From assembly GCA_003136555.1 (NCBI GenBank), contig PLEW01000131.1:28845-64026 (forward strand): 35,182 bases of DNA, read 5' to 3'. This document shows positions 24,809 through 31,848 of this stretch, piece after piece. Within the stretch, counting starts at the first letter, position 1, and every line of letters begins with the position of its first letter. This stretch comes from Planctomycetota bacterium (lineage in GTDB: Bacteria; Planctomycetota; UBA11346). The notes beneath the pieces are model-generated. The model saw nothing but the letters and a program-made list of their open reading frames with translations, was not told the DNA's origin and ran no database searches. The translations under genes and the position numbers were made by a program.

Positions 24809-25267
24809 TCAGCGCGCCTTGGGCTCAGGCGCCGGGCCAGCCGGACGCGCCGCCGGCGCGCCGGCTGCTGCGGTACGTGGGGCCGGGTTTGCGGGACGCG
24901 CGGCTGCTGGTACCGGTGCTGCCGCTGAGGCTGCCGGCTGGGGACGCGCAGCCGGGCCCGGTGCCGGACGAGCTGCGGCTGAGGTTCCAGCGGCCAGACG
25001 CGGGACTGGGGTGGCCGGCTGAGCGGCACGGGCGGCCTGCTCGGCGGTCGCCTGGCGTTCGGCGACATCGGTCGCCATGCGTTCGTTGATCACGCTGACG
25101 ACCAGACGCATGAGATGGCCCGACGCCCACATCGCCACCAGGGCTCCCAGGGCGGCACGCCAGGCGATCGTGGCCGGGTCGTACCCGCACCACAACCCGA
25201 CTGCGAGCCAGGCAAGCCCGACCCACATCAGCACGCGTGCTTGCGCGGCAAGGATGTGTATTTCCAC
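24809..25267 (-). CDS. small two-helix membrane protein with Pro/Ala-rich tail
   Basis: 152 residues. Two hydrophobic segments at about 12-28 and 33-58 are followed by a charged helical stretch (NERMATDVAERQATAEQ) and a Pro/Ala-rich, positively charged tail from about 82 to the end. The GTG start at 25267 is supported by GGGAGAG a few bases upstream and by a promoter just before it; longer frames upstream run through the promoter. The gene heads the fliA-fliK-flhB-like operon. I recognise no family. By position it could be a flagellar assembly or placement factor. Confidence 0.7.
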   Translation of the reverse strand: MEIHILAAQARVLMWVGLAWLAVGLWCGYDPATIAWRAALGALVAMWASGHLMRLVVSVINERMATDVAERQATAEQAARAAQPATPVPRLAAGTSAAARPAPGPAARPQPAASAAAPVPAAARPANPAPRTAAAGAPAARPAGPAPEPKAR

Positions 25268-25294
25268 GAACTCTCCCAGAGCGAGAACCAGGGG

Positions 25295-25323
25295 ACTATA
25301 CCCCGGCTCCCCCACCAACGCAA
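25295..25323 (-). promoter_or_regulatory. promoter of the fliA operon
   Basis: On the minus strand TTGCGT (25323-25318), a 17-bp spacer and TATAGT (25300-25295). The predicted start near 25288 leaves a 20-nt leader containing GGGAGAG before the GTG at 25267. Confidence 0.55.
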
Positions 25324-25376
25324 ACCCGGGGCCAATCCAGCCGCACATGGGTCGATACCGACATCCATCCCTGTGC

Positions 25377-25406
25377 TTGCGCCCTGCCGCCATCGCAGGG
25401 TACACT
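25377..25406 (+). promoter_or_regulatory. candidate upstream promoter of fliW-csrA
   Basis: TTGCGC (25377-25382), an 18-bp spacer and TACACT (25401-25406). It is the same design as the candidate 92 bp downstream. Confidence 0.35.
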
Positions 25407-25468
25407 GGCAGACCCCCAGCGCGGCGGGGGCACGCGTGGGCGGCCGGGGCTCCCGATTGGATAGCCAG

Positions 25469-25498
25469 TTGCGTAGCGATCTGCCATGGAGCTACACT
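25469..25498 (+). promoter_or_regulatory. candidate proximal promoter of fliW-csrA
   Basis: TTGCGT (25469-25474), an 18-bp spacer and TACACT (25493-25498). The predicted start near 25505 leaves about 20 nt, including AAGGAG, before the GTG at 25527. Confidence 0.45.
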
Positions 25499-25526
25499 TA
25501 TGCTGACGATGACGAAGGAGCCCGCT

Positions 25527-25973
25527 GTGACCACGGTCACCATCAACACCCTGAAGCATGGCGCGATCGAGACGAACGACGACCAGCTGCTGACCTTCTC
25601 GACCCCGCTGCTGGGGTTCGAACGGCTCAAGCGCTTCCACATCTATCAGACCAGGCCCGGTCCGACCTACTGGATGCAGTCGGCCGAGGAGCAGCGGGTC
25701 GCCTTCTGCCTGCTGGCCCCGTTCCAGGCCGGCTTGGAGGCGCGCATCGTCATCTCGCCCGCCGATGTCGTCGATATCGGGGCTACTGGGGTCGAAGACA
25801 TCGATGTCTACTCGCTGGTGGTGCTCGATCGCGATCCTGCCCAGCGTCGCACCAACCTGCGCGCGCCGATACTGGCGTGCCGCACCACCAAGCGCGCCAA
25901 GCAGGTGGTGCTCAACGATCCCCAGCTGCCGATCAGGTTCTTCCTGCGCGACATCAAGGTCATGGAAGTCTGA
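25527..25973 (+). CDS. fliW: flagellar assembly factor FliW
   Basis: 148 residues, normal FliW length. FliW binds flagellin and CsrA in turn, freeing or blocking CsrA according to flagellin level. Family features are an N-terminal HGAIETNDDQLLTFSTPLLGFE, then FHIYQTRPGPTYWMQSAEEQRVAFCLLAPF and RRTNLRAPILACRTTKRAKQVVLNDPQLPIRF (residues near 110-140). The GTG at 25527 has a perfect AAGGAG at the right distance; two in-frame ATGs at 25500 and 25509 would put that site inside the gene and lack their own. It ends 2 bp before csrA, the classical fliW-csrA pair. Confidence 0.9.
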   Translation: MTTVTINTLKHGAIETNDDQLLTFSTPLLGFERLKRFHIYQTRPGPTYWMQSAEEQRVAFCLLAPFQAGLEARIVISPADVVDIGATGVEDIDVYSLVVLDRDPAQRRTNLRAPILACRTTKRAKQVVLNDPQLPIRFFLRDIKVMEV

Positions 25974-25975
25974 CA

Positions 25976-26254
25976 GTGCTCGTCCTCACCAGGCGCATTG
26001 ATGAAAGCATCGTGATCAACGGCGAAATCGTCGTCACCGTCCTCGAGGTCGGCCGCAATGGCCAGGTCCGGCTCGGCATCGAGGCGCCACGGCACTACCA
26101 GATCTATCGCCACGAGCTGCTGCTCGAGATCCAGCGCGAGAACCGCGACGCCCTCTCCAGCGCCGCGCCGCCTGCCGTCACGACCTCAGCGCCCGGACCA
26201 GCGCCGCCCGCCGGCGGTGCGGCCACCACTCTCCCAACCGCAGACGGATCATAA
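25976..26254 (+). CDS. csrA: carbon storage regulator CsrA
   Basis: 92 residues. The first 60 or so match CsrA: LVLTRRIDESIVINGEIVVTVLEV, then GQVRLGIEAPRHYQIYRHELLLEIQRENRDA. CsrA binds GGA-containing mRNA leaders and represses or stabilises them; the RNA-binding strands 1 and 5 (LTRR and the PRHYQIYRHE region) are present. A tail of about 30 residues rich in Ala, Pro and Thr extends beyond the usual end. It starts with GTG 2 bp after the fliW stop. A GGA lies within the fliW end (ATGGAAGTC), a possible self-binding site that I cannot test. Confidence 0.9.
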   Translation: MLVLTRRIDESIVINGEIVVTVLEVGRNGQVRLGIEAPRHYQIYRHELLLEIQRENRDALSSAAPPAVTTSAPGPAPPAGGAATTLPTADGS

Positions 26255-26284
26255 GCCCGGATACCTCCTGCCTACCAGGCGACC

Positions 26285-27139
26285 ATGACCATAACCCGCG
26301 CAAACCTCTCCGACATCATCGCCCGCGTCCACACCGTGCCATCGCTGCCGGAGGTCGTCACCCAGGTCTGCCGCCTGGTCAATGACAACAACTCCGACGC
26401 CCGTCAGGTGAATGCCATCATGGTCAAGGATGCCGCCATGGCGGGCAAGATGCTGCGTCTGGTAAACAGCGTCTACTACGGCCTGAACGAACCGGTGCAT
26501 GACCTCGAGCAGGCCATCGTCATCCTCGGCTTCAAGACCATCCGCTCCATCGCCCTCTCGGTGTCGGTGCTGAGCATGTTCCAGCAGCAGAGCGCAAACT
26601 TCAACATGAAGGCCTTCTGGACCCATAGCGCGGTGTCGGCTTGCCTCTGCAGGTTGATCGCCGCCAAGTCCCGCGCCTGCGATCCGGAGCTCGCCTTCAC
26701 CCTCGGCCTGATCAAGGATCTCGGCAAGGTGATCCTGGTCGAGAACGCCCCCGAGGAGACCCGTGCGATCATCGCGGTGGCGCGCGAATACCGCCTGAGC
26801 TTCACCCAGGCTGCTCGCAAGGTGCTCGATACCGATGATGCCGAGATCGGCGCCTGGCTGGCGAAGAAGTGGGATCTCGAGGCGCGCCTGGTCGAAGCGA
26901 TACAGAACCAGTTCAACCTGGCGAATGCTCCGGATCCGAAGCCGGTGGCGATCTGCCAGCTGAGCGAATACCTCTGCGCGCTGAAGAAGATCCGCACCTC
27001 AGGCAGCTGCGACGAGGCGGCGCTGGATCCGGGCATCTGGCCCCACCTGACGCTGGACAAGACCGCCCTGGTGGAAGTGCTCTCGGTGATCAATGACGAG
27101 GTCGAGAACGCCCGGCAGCTGCTCCTGCTCGCTGCCTGA
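26285..27139 (+). CDS. HDOD domain signalling protein
   Basis: 284 residues, almost all one HDOD domain (about 5-210). Typical parts are VHTVPSLPEVVTQVCRLVND, VKDAAMAGKMLRLVNSVYYGL, VHDLEQAIVILGFKTIRSIALSVSV and the helix FWTHSAVSACLCRLIA followed by AFTLGLIKDLGKVILV. The HD catalytic pair is replaced by KDLG in the place of the usual HD-type DIG, so it is probably not a phosphodiesterase. HDOD proteins commonly act in signalling, motility or stress. The gene lies 30 bp after csrA in the same direction and may belong to that unit. Confidence 0.85.
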   Translation: MTITRANLSDIIARVHTVPSLPEVVTQVCRLVNDNNSDARQVNAIMVKDAAMAGKMLRLVNSVYYGLNEPVHDLEQAIVILGFKTIRSIALSVSVLSMFQQQSANFNMKAFWTHSAVSACLCRLIAAKSRACDPELAFTLGLIKDLGKVILVENAPEETRAIIAVAREYRLSFTQAARKVLDTDDAEIGAWLAKKWDLEARLVEAIQNQFNLANAPDPKPVAICQLSEYLCALKKIRTSGSCDEAALDPGIWPHLTLDKTALVEVLSVINDEVENARQLLLLAA

Positions 27140-27219
27140 GCGGGATGGCGCGTCGAGACCGCCCCCCTGCCCACCCACTCTGCGCTGGCCCCTGAGCGAG
27201 TCATGCGTAGAGTCGCCGT

Positions 27220-27969
27220 ATGCTGAGCATCCGCGGGGTGACCAAGCGATTCGGCACCCTGACAGCGGTGGATGACCTCAGCCTCGAGGTCCCGGCCGGC
27301 ACGGTGCACGCGTTCCTCGGCCCCAACGGTGCGGGCAAGACCACCACCATCCGCATGTGCACCGGCCTGCTCCAGCCCGATGCCGGCCGCGTGACGATCG
27401 CCGGCTTCGATGTGGTGCGCGACGGTGTCGCCGCACGCCAGGCGCTGGCCTACGTCCCTGACGAGCCTTACCTCTACGACCGCCTCACCGGGCGCGAGTT
27501 CCTCGACTTCACCGCGCGCATCTACGGCCTCGATCGCAAGACCTATGAGACGCGCCTCGGCGAGGTGCGCGAGCGCTTCTCGCTCGACTCGTTCCTCGAC
27601 CACCTCTCGGACGGCTACAGCCATGGCATGCGCCAGCGGGTGGTGCTCGCCGCCGCCGTGCTGCACAAGCCGAAGGTCATGATCGTCGACGAACCCCTCG
27701 TCGGCCTCGATCCCAAGCACATCCGCATCGTGCTCAGCCTGCTGCGGGAGATCGCCGATGGCGGCGGTGCGGTGTTGATGAGCACCCATTCCCTTTCAAC
27801 CGTCGAGGGCGTCTCCGATGCGGTCTCGGTCATGGACCATGGGCGCATCGTCGCCTGCGGCTCGGCTGCTGCGATCAAGGGCGATCGCGACCTCGAATCG
27901 ACCTTCATGGCCCTGACCGCCGACGATGCCGATCCGCCGCCAGCGGCTGGCGAGGGCCCCAGGCGATGA
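27220..27969 (+). CDS. ABC transporter ATP-binding protein
   Basis: 249 residues. Walker A is GPNGAGKTT (34-42), the signature is YSHGMRQR (133-140) in a degenerate LSGGQ form, and Walker B is VMIVDEPL (153-160), with the switch histidine in MSTHSLS. It resembles the CcmA/NatA-type export ATPases. The C-terminal 20 or so residues are Pro/Ala-rich. No permease gene is next to it; the downstream gene is a NYN protein that overlaps by 4 bp. The substrate is unknown, and a permease may lie elsewhere. Confidence 0.85.
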   Translation: MLSIRGVTKRFGTLTAVDDLSLEVPAGTVHAFLGPNGAGKTTTIRMCTGLLQPDAGRVTIAGFDVVRDGVAARQALAYVPDEPYLYDRLTGREFLDFTARIYGLDRKTYETRLGEVRERFSLDSFLDHLSDGYSHGMRQRVVLAAAVLHKPKVMIVDEPLVGLDPKHIRIVLSLLREIADGGGAVLMSTHSLSTVEGVSDAVSVMDHGRIVACGSAAAIKGDRDLESTFMALTADDADPPPAAGEGPRR

Positions 27970-28436
27970 GCCGCAGCGGCGTCATGCATCTGCTCATCGA
28001 TGGGCATAATGTCATCCACCAGGACGCCATCCTGCGCTCGATGGCCGATGAGATCGAACGGGCGCACGGCGAGCTCGAGAGCCTGCTGGCCGAGCGCAGC
28101 CGGGTGACGATCTTCTATGACGGCGGCCCCGGCGGGGAGACCCACACCCTGCGGCGCAACGGGCTGGTGATCGACTATTCGGGCAGCAGCGAGGCGGATG
28201 ACCGCATCGTGCGCTGGCTGCTGTTCAACCCCAATGTCCGCGCCCTGGTCGTCACCGATGATCGCGTGCTGACATCCCGCGTGCGCACACTCGGTGCGAG
28301 GATACTGCCCGCGCATGGCTTCCTCGATGCGTTCCGCCAGCAGGCGACGTACGCCAAGCCCGACCGCCAGCCCCTGTCGCCAGCCGAGGTCGAGGAATGG
28401 ATGCGCATCTTCGGCCTGGACGATGACGCCAGCTGA
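27966..28436 (+). CDS. NYN domain (YacP/Rae1-like) nuclease-fold protein
   Basis: 156 residues. The N-terminal LLIDGHNVIHQ, a central VTIFYDGGPGG, the acidic EADDRIVRWLL and ALVVTDDRVLTSRVRTLGARILP are typical of NYN (PIN-like) RNase domains, with acidic residues suited to metal binding. The family includes the ribosome-associated RNase Rae1/YacP, so RNA cleavage is plausible. The ATG overlaps the ABC stop by 4 bp (ATGA), implying translational coupling, although a second in-frame ATG lies 6 codons in. It converges on the outer-membrane lipoprotein gene, 11 bp away. Confidence 0.8.
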   Translation: MSRSGVMHLLIDGHNVIHQDAILRSMADEIERAHGELESLLAERSRVTIFYDGGPGGETHTLRRNGLVIDYSGSSEADDRIVRWLLFNPNVRALVVTDDRVLTSRVRTLGARILPAHGFLDAFRQQATYAKPDRQPLSPAEVEEWMRIFGLDDDAS

Positions 28437-28447
28437 GGACGCGGCCG

Positions 28448-29959
28448 CTAGCGGGCCGGCGGTTCGACCGCCGTCTGGGCCACGGCCGGCTGCCAGCCGC
28501 CACCCAGCGCCTTGGCCAGCACCACCAGATCCTCGGACACTGCCTTGCGTCCGAGTTGGAACTGGTCCTCGGCATCGAAGACCGCGAGCTCCTCGCGCAG
28601 GACCGCGATGAAGTTGTCAACTCCATGCTCCTGCCGGTCCCGCACCAGGGCCAAGGCGCGCCGATGGGCATCCAGGGCGCCACCCAGCGCCAGGGCGCGG
28701 TTGCGGTCGCGGCTGAAGGCCACCAGCGCATCCTCGACTTCGGAGAAGGCGGTCATGACCGTCTTCTGGTAGTTCAGCAGCGCCTGGACGCTGCGCGCAT
28801 CGGCGGCGTCGACTGACGCCTTGATGCGGCTTATCCCCGCGCCGAGCAGGGGCCAGCGCACCGACGGTCCGATCGACCAGACCTGGTTGGCGGCGTTGAA
28901 CAGGCCGGCGGATTTCGTGCTTTCATAGCCGAAGCTGCCGGTGAGGGAGAAGCTCGGAAAGTAGTCAGCCACCGCCACCCCGTAGCGCGCGGTCGCCGCG
29001 GCGAGCTGGCGCTCGGCCTGGGCAATGTCCGGTCGGCGCTGCAGCAGCTGCGAGGGCATGCCGGTGCTGATCTGCTCGATCGGATCGGGGAGGGACCTGG
29101 CGGTGAACAGCGGCTCGCCCGCCCCGAGGCTCTGGCCGGCTGCCATCGCCGTCAACGTCCGCGCGGAAGGAGTCGTCCCTGCAGGCTGCTCATCGAGCAC
29201 CGGCACCGGCTCCGCGATCAGCAGTGCCAGGCGGTGAGCGGCCTGGACGCGGGCGATGTCGAGCAGCGGCAGGACGGTCTTGTTGGTCGCGAGCTGGGCG
29301 TCGGCCTGGGCGAGCGCCGATTCGTCGACCAGCCCGGCCTGGGTCTGGGCCGCGATCAGGTCGCGGCTCTGCTGCTGGCTGGCGAGCGACTGCTCGGCGA
29401 TCACCAGGCGCTGCTGCGCGCTGCTGAGCTCCAGATAGGTGCGCACCACTTCGGCGGTGACGCTCACCAGGACATCCCGCTGCGATGCCTCGGTCGCTCC
29501 GAGGTCGTCACGCGCCGCCTCGACCGCACGCCGGGTGCCGCCGAAGAGGTCGATCTCCCAGCTGGCGTCGAAGCCGGCCTGATAGTAGCTCCCCAGGGCA
29601 TTGACTGCGCCGATCGGGGTGATGACCAGCGCTCGCTCGCGCGTCACCCCGGCGTCGGCGGACAGATCGGGCAGCAGGTCGGCTTCGCTGATGCCGACCG
29701 CCGCTCGCGCCTCGCGCAGGCGGGCGGCGGCGATGCGGACGTCGAAGTTGGCGGCCAGGGCCTTAGCCACCAGGCGGTCGAGCTCGGGATCATGGTAGGA
29801 GGTCCACCAGCGCTCGAGTGCGACCCCCGCCTTTCCCTGTCCCGGCTCGACCCAGGCCGCTGGCGTCGCCGTCTCTGGCGTCTGGTAGTCGCGGCCGACG
29901 CTGGCGCAGCCGGCCAGCAGGATGGCCGTGCAGGTGAGGGCGATGTGGCGAATGTTCAT
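28448..29959 (-). CDS. NodT/OprM-type outer membrane efflux lipoprotein
   Basis: 503 residues. A lipobox LLAGC gives a lipidated Cys18 after the signal peptide. The protein has the two-fold repeated helical-barrel architecture of outer membrane factors: WWTSYHDPELDRLVAKALAAN near 50 and LQRRPDIAQAERQLAAATARYGVAVADYFP near 330, the family hallmark. It forms the outer-membrane duct of a tripartite exporter. Its ATG overlaps the stop of the HlyD/DevB-type gene by 4 bp, and it is the last gene of the operon. Confidence 0.88.
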   Translation of the reverse strand: MNIRHIALTCTAILLAGCASVGRDYQTPETATPAAWVEPGQGKAGVALERWWTSYHDPELDRLVAKALAANFDVRIAAARLREARAAVGISEADLLPDLSADAGVTRERALVITPIGAVNALGSYYQAGFDASWEIDLFGGTRRAVEAARDDLGATEASQRDVLVSVTAEVVRTYLELSSAQQRLVIAEQSLASQQQSRDLIAAQTQAGLVDESALAQADAQLATNKTVLPLLDIARVQAAHRLALLIAEPVPVLDEQPAGTTPSARTLTAMAAGQSLGAGEPLFTARSLPDPIEQISTGMPSQLLQRRPDIAQAERQLAAATARYGVAVADYFPSFSLTGSFGYESTKSAGLFNAANQVWSIGPSVRWPLLGAGISRIKASVDAADARSVQALLNYQKTVMTAFSEVEDALVAFSRDRNRALALGGALDAHRRALALVRDRQEHGVDNFIAVLREELAVFDAEDQFQLGRKAVSEDLVVLAKALGGGWQPAVAQTAVEPPAR

Positions 29960-30924
29960 GGGGAGATCCCCGCCGTCTTCATCCCCTCGCTGGTGGCGGG
30001 CGCGGCGATGAAGACTTCCATCTGCTGGCCGACATAGACGTTCGGCGAATCGTGATCGATGGCATAGATCACTTGCAGCACGCGCGTGTCGACGCGCTCC
30101 GTACTGTCGCCGGTCAGCGAGCGCTTGGGGATCACATATGGTTCGAAGCGCACGAAGTGCAGCCGGGTGTGCAGGGCGCGATTACCGCGCACATAGGCTT
30201 CGGCCTCCGCCTTGCTGCTGACGCGCCAGGCATCGTTCTCGTCGATATCGACACGCACATGCAGCACGGTGGTGTCGCCGAGGGTGACCAGGGGCGTCTC
30301 AAGCACCCCGGTGGTGGCGAACTCCCCGGGACGCACCTTCACTTGCAGCACGGTGCTGGCGCGCGGAGCGCGGATCGAATAGCGGCTGATCTCGACCCTG
30401 GTCACCTGGGCCGTGGATTCGGACTGCAGGATCGCCGCCGCCGCCTCCTCGCAGCGGGCCGCTGCGACCAGCACGGCATTGCGGCGATGCTGCAGGTCGT
30501 CGAGGCTGACCGCGCGCTGGTCGCTGACCGCCTCGAAGCGGCTGAGCTGGTCCTTGGCATCGGCGAGCACCGCCTTGGCGGTGAGGGCGCTGGCCTTGGC
30601 CACGGCGATGGCGGCCTCCTGCGCGGCCAGTTGGGCGCGCAGGCTGCGGTCATCGAGCTGGAACAGCAGGTCGTCCGCCTTGACCTCGGCGCCGACCACC
30701 GCGGGCACGGCGGTGACGATCCCGCCGATGGGGGTGCCGATGCTGATCGCCTCGCTGCTCGGCTCGACCAGGCCGGCGCCGGCGACGAAGTCGCGGAAGG
30801 TCGATAGCGCCGGCTCCTGCACCGGGGGGGTGACCGGCACCGGGCGATGGCTGCTCACCACCGTCCAGCTGGCGAAAACCACGCCGATCAGAGCCAGTGT
30901 TGGAAGTACGATGCTACGCACCAT
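29956..30924 (-). CDS. HlyD/DevB-type membrane fusion protein
   Basis: 322 residues. A membrane anchor lies at about 3-24. The lipoyl/barrel region begins near 55 with SIGTPIGGIVTAVPAVVGAEVKADDLLFQLDDR, a hairpin of helices spans about 95-175 (QLAAQEAAIAVAKASALTAKA), and the strand PRASTVLQVKVRPGEFA closes it near 190. This is the adaptor linking the inner-membrane ABC pair to the outer-membrane factor. The ATG at 30924 overlaps the end of the ATPase gene by 11 bp; an in-frame start at 31038 would lie wholly inside it. The resemblance to heterocyst glycolipid exporter DevB is by eye; the substrate is unknown. Confidence 0.82.
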   Translation of the reverse strand: MVRSIVLPTLALIGVVFASWTVVSSHRPVPVTPPVQEPALSTFRDFVAGAGLVEPSSEAISIGTPIGGIVTAVPAVVGAEVKADDLLFQLDDRSLRAQLAAQEAAIAVAKASALTAKAVLADAKDQLSRFEAVSDQRAVSLDDLQHRRNAVLVAAARCEEAAAAILQSESTAQVTRVEISRYSIRAPRASTVLQVKVRPGEFATTGVLETPLVTLGDTTVLHVRVDIDENDAWRVSSKAEAEAYVRGNRALHTRLHFVRFEPYVIPKRSLTGDSTERVDTRVLQVIYAIDHDSPNVYVGQQMEVFIAAPATSEGMKTAGISP

Positions 30925-31654
30925 GGCTGCTCCGTTGTCTCGTCGCGCCGGGGGCGAGAGATGATGATCCGTCGAAACGCTCGATCCGGCCGTCATCCAT
31001 GCGGGCGATGCGGTCGGCGAAAGGAAAGATGCGCGCATCGTGGGTGACGATCACCAGCGCGCGCTGCGGTCCGACGGCGACCGTGCGCATCAACTCCATC
31101 ACCTTCATCCCGGTCTCATGATCGAGGGCGCTGGTCGGCTCGTCGCAGACGATCAGGCGCGGCTCGTGAACCAGGGCGCGGGCGATCGCCACGCGCTGCT
31201 GCTGCCCACCCGACAGCTGCGAGGGCATCGCCCCGGAGCGCCCGCCCAGTCCGACACGTTCGATCATCGCCGCGGCACGCTCAAAGGCCTGCTTCCGCCT
31301 GCTGCCGAGGATGAGCAGGGGGATGGCGACATTCTCCAGGACGCTGAGGGTGGGCAGCAGGTTGAAGGCCTGGAAGACGAACCCGATGTTGGTGCCGCGG
31401 AAGCGCGTCTTGCGCTCGACCCCCATGGCCTTGAGGTCCTCGCCGAAGACCTGGCTGTCCCCCTCGTCCTGGTCGAGAATCCCGGCGATGACCGAGATCA
31501 GCGTAGTCTTGCCGCATCCCGACGGCCCGGCGAGCATGAGCAGCTCGCCCAAGCCGACCTGGAGATCGATGCCGCTGAGGGCGGCGATGCGGTTCGCACC
31601 CGTGCCGAAGCGCTTGGTCACTCCGCGCATGTGGACGGCAGCAGGCGTCACCAT
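30914..31654 (-). CDS. ABC exporter ATPase (LolD/MacB/DevA type)
   Basis: 246 residues. Walker A GPSGCGKTT (43-51), Q-loop VFQAFNLLPTLSV near 93, signature LSGGQQQRVAIARAL (147-161), Walker B LIVCDEPTSALD (167-178) and H-loop VIVTHD are all intact. The sequence is of the MacB/LolD/DevA group, which pair with FtsX-type permeases. The ATG at 31654 is 190 bp after the permease stop. A small open frame fills that gap and overlaps this start, which has only a weak ribosome-binding site. Confidence 0.9.
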   Translation of the reverse strand: MVTPAAVHMRGVTKRFGTGANRIAALSGIDLQVGLGELLMLAGPSGCGKTTLISVIAGILDQDEGDSQVFGEDLKAMGVERKTRFRGTNIGFVFQAFNLLPTLSVLENVAIPLLILGSRRKQAFERAAAMIERVGLGGRSGAMPSQLSGGQQQRVAIARALVHEPRLIVCDEPTSALDHETGMKVMELMRTVAVGPQRALVIVTHDARIFPFADRIARMDDGRIERFDGSSSLAPGATRQRSSHGA

Positions 31655-31848
31655 GGGAACAAGCCATCCCGGCCGACCCGCAGCCGGCGCGCCGGGCGCC
31701 GGATGAGCAGGCTGCCAAGGGCAGGCGCAAGGGGCCAGCAGGTGGATGCCGCCCCCTCGACCGGCAATGGGGGTGGTGCAGAGTCCCGCAGGCCGGCTGG
31801 CGGTGCCGGCTGATCTCCGCAGCTCGGATAGGAGGATGCCGGGCTCAT
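31648..31848 (-). CDS. possible 66-residue linking ORF between permease and ATPase
   Basis: Its ATG (31848-31846) overlaps the permease stop as ATGA, and its TGA (31650-31648) runs past the ATPase ATG at 31654, so it fills the gap exactly. The product is Pro/Ala/Arg-rich (APPAGLRD, PRRPARRL-like composition), without a signal peptide or recognised domain. It has no ribosome-binding site of its own beyond coupling. It may be a real small subunit, a translation-coupling leader, or chance in GC-rich DNA, which favours long open frames. Confidence 0.3.
   Translation of the reverse strand: MSPASSYPSCGDQPAPPAGLRDSAPPPLPVEGAASTCWPLAPALGSLLIRRPARRLRVGRDGLFPW

Noticed and set aside
25321-25350. Possible sigma-28 promoter (CAAA ... 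TCGATA)
   Set aside because: The spacing is about 27 bp rather than 15, and the -10 match is partial.
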